Source: a virus
Length of the DNA: 25,667 nucleotides
Direction: 5' to 3' (one strand)
IMG/VR virus record: IMGVR_UViG_3300010885_004433
Coordinates: 1-25,667 of that record
This document shows positions 24,513 through 25,667 of the stretch, one piece after another. A model generated the notes under the pieces. That model was given only the letters and a program-made list of their open reading frames with translations. It did no database searches and was not told the DNA's origin. Positions within the stretch are counted from its first letter, which is position 1, and each line of letters starts with the position of its first letter. A program made the translations under genes and the position numbers.

Positions 24513-24751
24513 TGAAAAATTTAGTTAAAGTTGAAGATAGAGAATCACTTCGTAAAGATTTAAATTCTGGTGCCATTTTACTTTCAGATAAACAAGCTAT
24601 GAATGAATATAATTCACGAAAAGCTATGTTGCAGAATGTACGCAACGTAAATGATGAGATAAATACTATAAAAGAAAAGTTATCCAAAGTAGATAAAATA
24701 GAGTTGGATATGCAAGAAATAAAAGAGCTTCTAAGAGGATTGGCAAAGTAA
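24512..24751 (+). CDS. Small coiled-coil protein, unknown function
   Basis: This 79-aa protein starts MKNLVKVEDRESLRKDLNSG and then AILLSDKQAMNEYNSRKAML. The second half (residues about 45-79) is a heptad-like amphipathic helix with VNDEINTIKEKLSKVDKIEL, typical of a coiled coil. A start of the type K-x-(L/Y)-V-K-V-E-D-x-x-x-L-x-R/K-D-x-x-S-G-A-I is one I recognise from small conserved genes downstream of the large structural genes in similar phages, without known function. Its start overlaps the upstream stop (TAATG) and the fibre gene begins one base after its own stop, so it is translated in one block with tail genes. It may be an assembly factor or trimerisation aid for the adjacent fibre; this is inference. 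Confidence 0.8.
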   Translation: MKNLVKVEDRESLRKDLNSGAILLSDKQAMNEYNSRKAMLQNVRNVNDEINTIKEKLSKVDKIELDMQEIKELLRGLAK

Positions 24752-24752
24752 A

Positions 24753-25667
24753 ATGGCTATTGCAAACGTTACGCTAAACAATACATTTGATGAATGGCGC
24801 ACAGTAACAAACCAGGTGATTTCGTTTGTAAATGAAGTCGATACTTTGCAACTTTTCAATGTTGCTTCTAATTCTGCTGTTCTTACTACTACATCAAGAA
24901 TTGCAAGAAATCAAACAGTATATCTTAGTTTAAATGTTTCTAGTAGTGTATTAGATACTTCTACATTAAATGTTGCCACAGCAAATGCTGTTAATGTTGT
25001 TTTCAATTCTTTAGCTAATACAGATGCTAGATTAGTTCTAGTTTCAAATGGTGCAAATACAATAAACGCCGTTTCAATTGCAGGAATTATTCAAGCTAAT
25101 ACAGCCAGAAATGTTGCTAATCAGGCCTTTGCTAAAGCCAATACAGCAAACATTACTGCTGACATAGCATTCGGTAATGCTAACCAAGCCTTTTCTCTAG
25201 CTAACACCGCAAACATTACGGCTGATAGAGCTTGGAACCATGCTAATGCAGCCTTTGCAAATGCCAATACTATTATGGCAACTGCACAGTCTGCATTTAC
25301 TAAGGCTAACACCGCAAATATTACGGCTGACATAGCATTCGGTGTTGCTAATCAGGCTTTCTTTAAGGCTAATACTGCAAATATCACTGCTGACATAGCT
25401 TTTGGTAATGCTAACCAAGCTTTCTCTAAGGCTAATACTGCAAATATCACTGCTGATATAGCATTCGGTGTTGCTAATCAGGCTTTCTCTAAGGCTAATA
25501 CTGCTAACATTACCGCAGATAGAGCCTGGAACCATGCCAACTCTGCTTTTGCTAATGCTAATACCATCATGGTCTCGGCGCAATCCGCCTTTACACAAGC
25601 CAATATTTCTTTTGCTTTAGCTAACACCGCTAATATAACTGCCGATAGAGCCTGGAACCATGCCAAT
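24753..25667 (+). CDS. Heptad-repeat tail fibre protein (3' end outside window)
   Basis: The frame is open from ATG 24753 to the window end (305 codons, no stop). It begins MAIANVTLNNTFDEWRTVTN, a start I associate with tail fibre proteins in this phage group: a short N-terminal domain with the TFDEWR pattern, then coiled rod. Residues 1-114 are beta/mixed. From residue 115 it is a rod of alanine-rich heptads such as AFSKANT, ANITADI and AFGVANQ, with Ala or small residues at heptad core positions. Larger repeat units are 21, 35 and 42 residues, all multiples of seven. It probably forms a trimeric alpha-helical stalk, with a receptor-binding tip expected beyond the window. The start is preceded by AGAGGA at about 15 nt, a distant ribosome-binding site, and follows the upstream stop by one base. 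Confidence 0.85.
   Translation, partial: MAIANVTLNNTFDEWRTVTNQVISFVNEVDTLQLFNVASNSAVLTTTSRIARNQTVYLSLNVSSSVLDTSTLNVATANAVNVVFNSLANTDARLVLVSNGANTINAVSIAGIIQANTARNVANQAFAKANTANITADIAFGNANQAFSLANTANITADRAWNHANAAFANANTIMATAQSAFTKANTANITADIAFGVANQAFFKANTANITADIAFGNANQAFSKANTANITADIAFGVANQAFSKANTANITADRAWNHANSAFANANTIMVSAQSAFTQANISFALANTANITADRAWNHAN
25095..25667 (+). repeat. Tandem in-frame 63/105/126-bp fibre repeats
   Basis: After two introductory heptads (25095-25136), units beginning with the codons for ANTANITAD start at 25137, 25200, 25305, 25368, 25431, 25494 and 25620. Units are 63, 105, 63, 63, 63 and 126 bp, and the last is cut by the window edge. Two unit classes alternate: an IAFG(N/V)ANQAF form and an RAWNHAN form with an extra ANTIM stretch. 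Neighbouring 63-bp units are close to identical at DNA level, indicating recent duplication. Confidence 0.92.

Noticed and set aside
25121-25667. Several overlapping minus-strand ORFs opposite the fibre repeats
   Set aside because: They are low-complexity shadows opened by the repeated GCT/AAT codons of the fibre gene. They have no ribosome-binding sites and no family resemblance.
25095-25667. CRISPR-like array of regular repeats
   Set aside because: The repeats are contiguous, in frame, of 63-126 bp with no unique spacers, and encode a heptad coiled coil.
1-25667. tRNA genes, integrase, transposase or attachment sites
   Set aside because: No cloverleaf-like sequences, recombinase motifs or flanking direct repeats were found in the intergenic gaps, which are all under 130 bp.

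Overview
This window is a block of a T4-superfamily myovirus genome (contractile-tailed dsDNA phage). The evidence is a near-complete set of baseplate genes in recognisable T4 families (gp26, gp48, gp53, gp27-like, gp5-like, gp25, gp6, gp8), plus a gp32 single-stranded DNA-binding protein and a gp4 head-completion nuclease. Gene families such as the DUF4815 protein, the gp7-position wedge protein and the 167-residue baseplate-operon protein suggest the cyanophage/pelagiphage-like branch rather than the enterobacterial T4 branch. No photosynthesis genes, tRNAs, integrase or transposons are visible. Coding is dense and AT-rich, with many one-base TAATG stop/start overlaps. The host cannot be named from this sequence.

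Layout. (1) 1-1092: the probable 3' end of an upstream gene, then gp32 with its own sigma70-type promoter, a tandem 19-bp repeat in its leader and a strong intrinsic terminator. (2) 1091-5958, minus strand: a tail/hub operon read right to left. It holds a conserved 167-aa protein, a gp19-fold tube-like protein (gp54 candidate), gp26, a 67-aa overlapping ORF, and a 903-aa protein with three predicted cell-wall-hydrolase domains. (3) 6031-6468, minus strand: the gp4 nuclease. (4) 6500-24751, plus strand: the late baseplate operon gp48, gp53, gp27-like hub, gp5-type OB-fold protein, gp5C-type spike, gp25, gp6, a gp7-position protein and gp8. It continues with two giant structural proteins (1152 and 1084 aa) and a small coiled-coil protein. 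(5) 24753 to the window edge: an alanine-rich heptad-repeat fibre gene, cut by the window end.

How they work together. gp25, gp6, the gp7-position protein, gp8 and gp53 build the six baseplate wedges. The gp27-like, gp5-OB and spike proteins form the central hub and needle. gp48 and the gp54-like protein cap the hub and start the tail tube. The giant proteins and the repeat fibre are likely peripheral baseplate or host-contact parts.

Main observations. The gp26 stop region contains an in-frame all-T slippery heptamer (T_TTT_TTT). A -1 shift there would fuse gp26 to the 67-aa ORF, giving the tube / chaperone / frameshift extension / tape-measure-like order of classical tail operons. The 903-aa protein combines a lysozyme-like, an M15-peptidase-like and an SGNH-hydrolase-like domain, and the SGNH blocks are in circularly permuted order. 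The T4 gp5 architecture is split: OB fold and beta-helix spike are separate genes with no lysozyme between them, and the wall-degrading domains lie in the minus-strand protein. Small glycine-rich beta modules are shared between several unrelated baseplate proteins.
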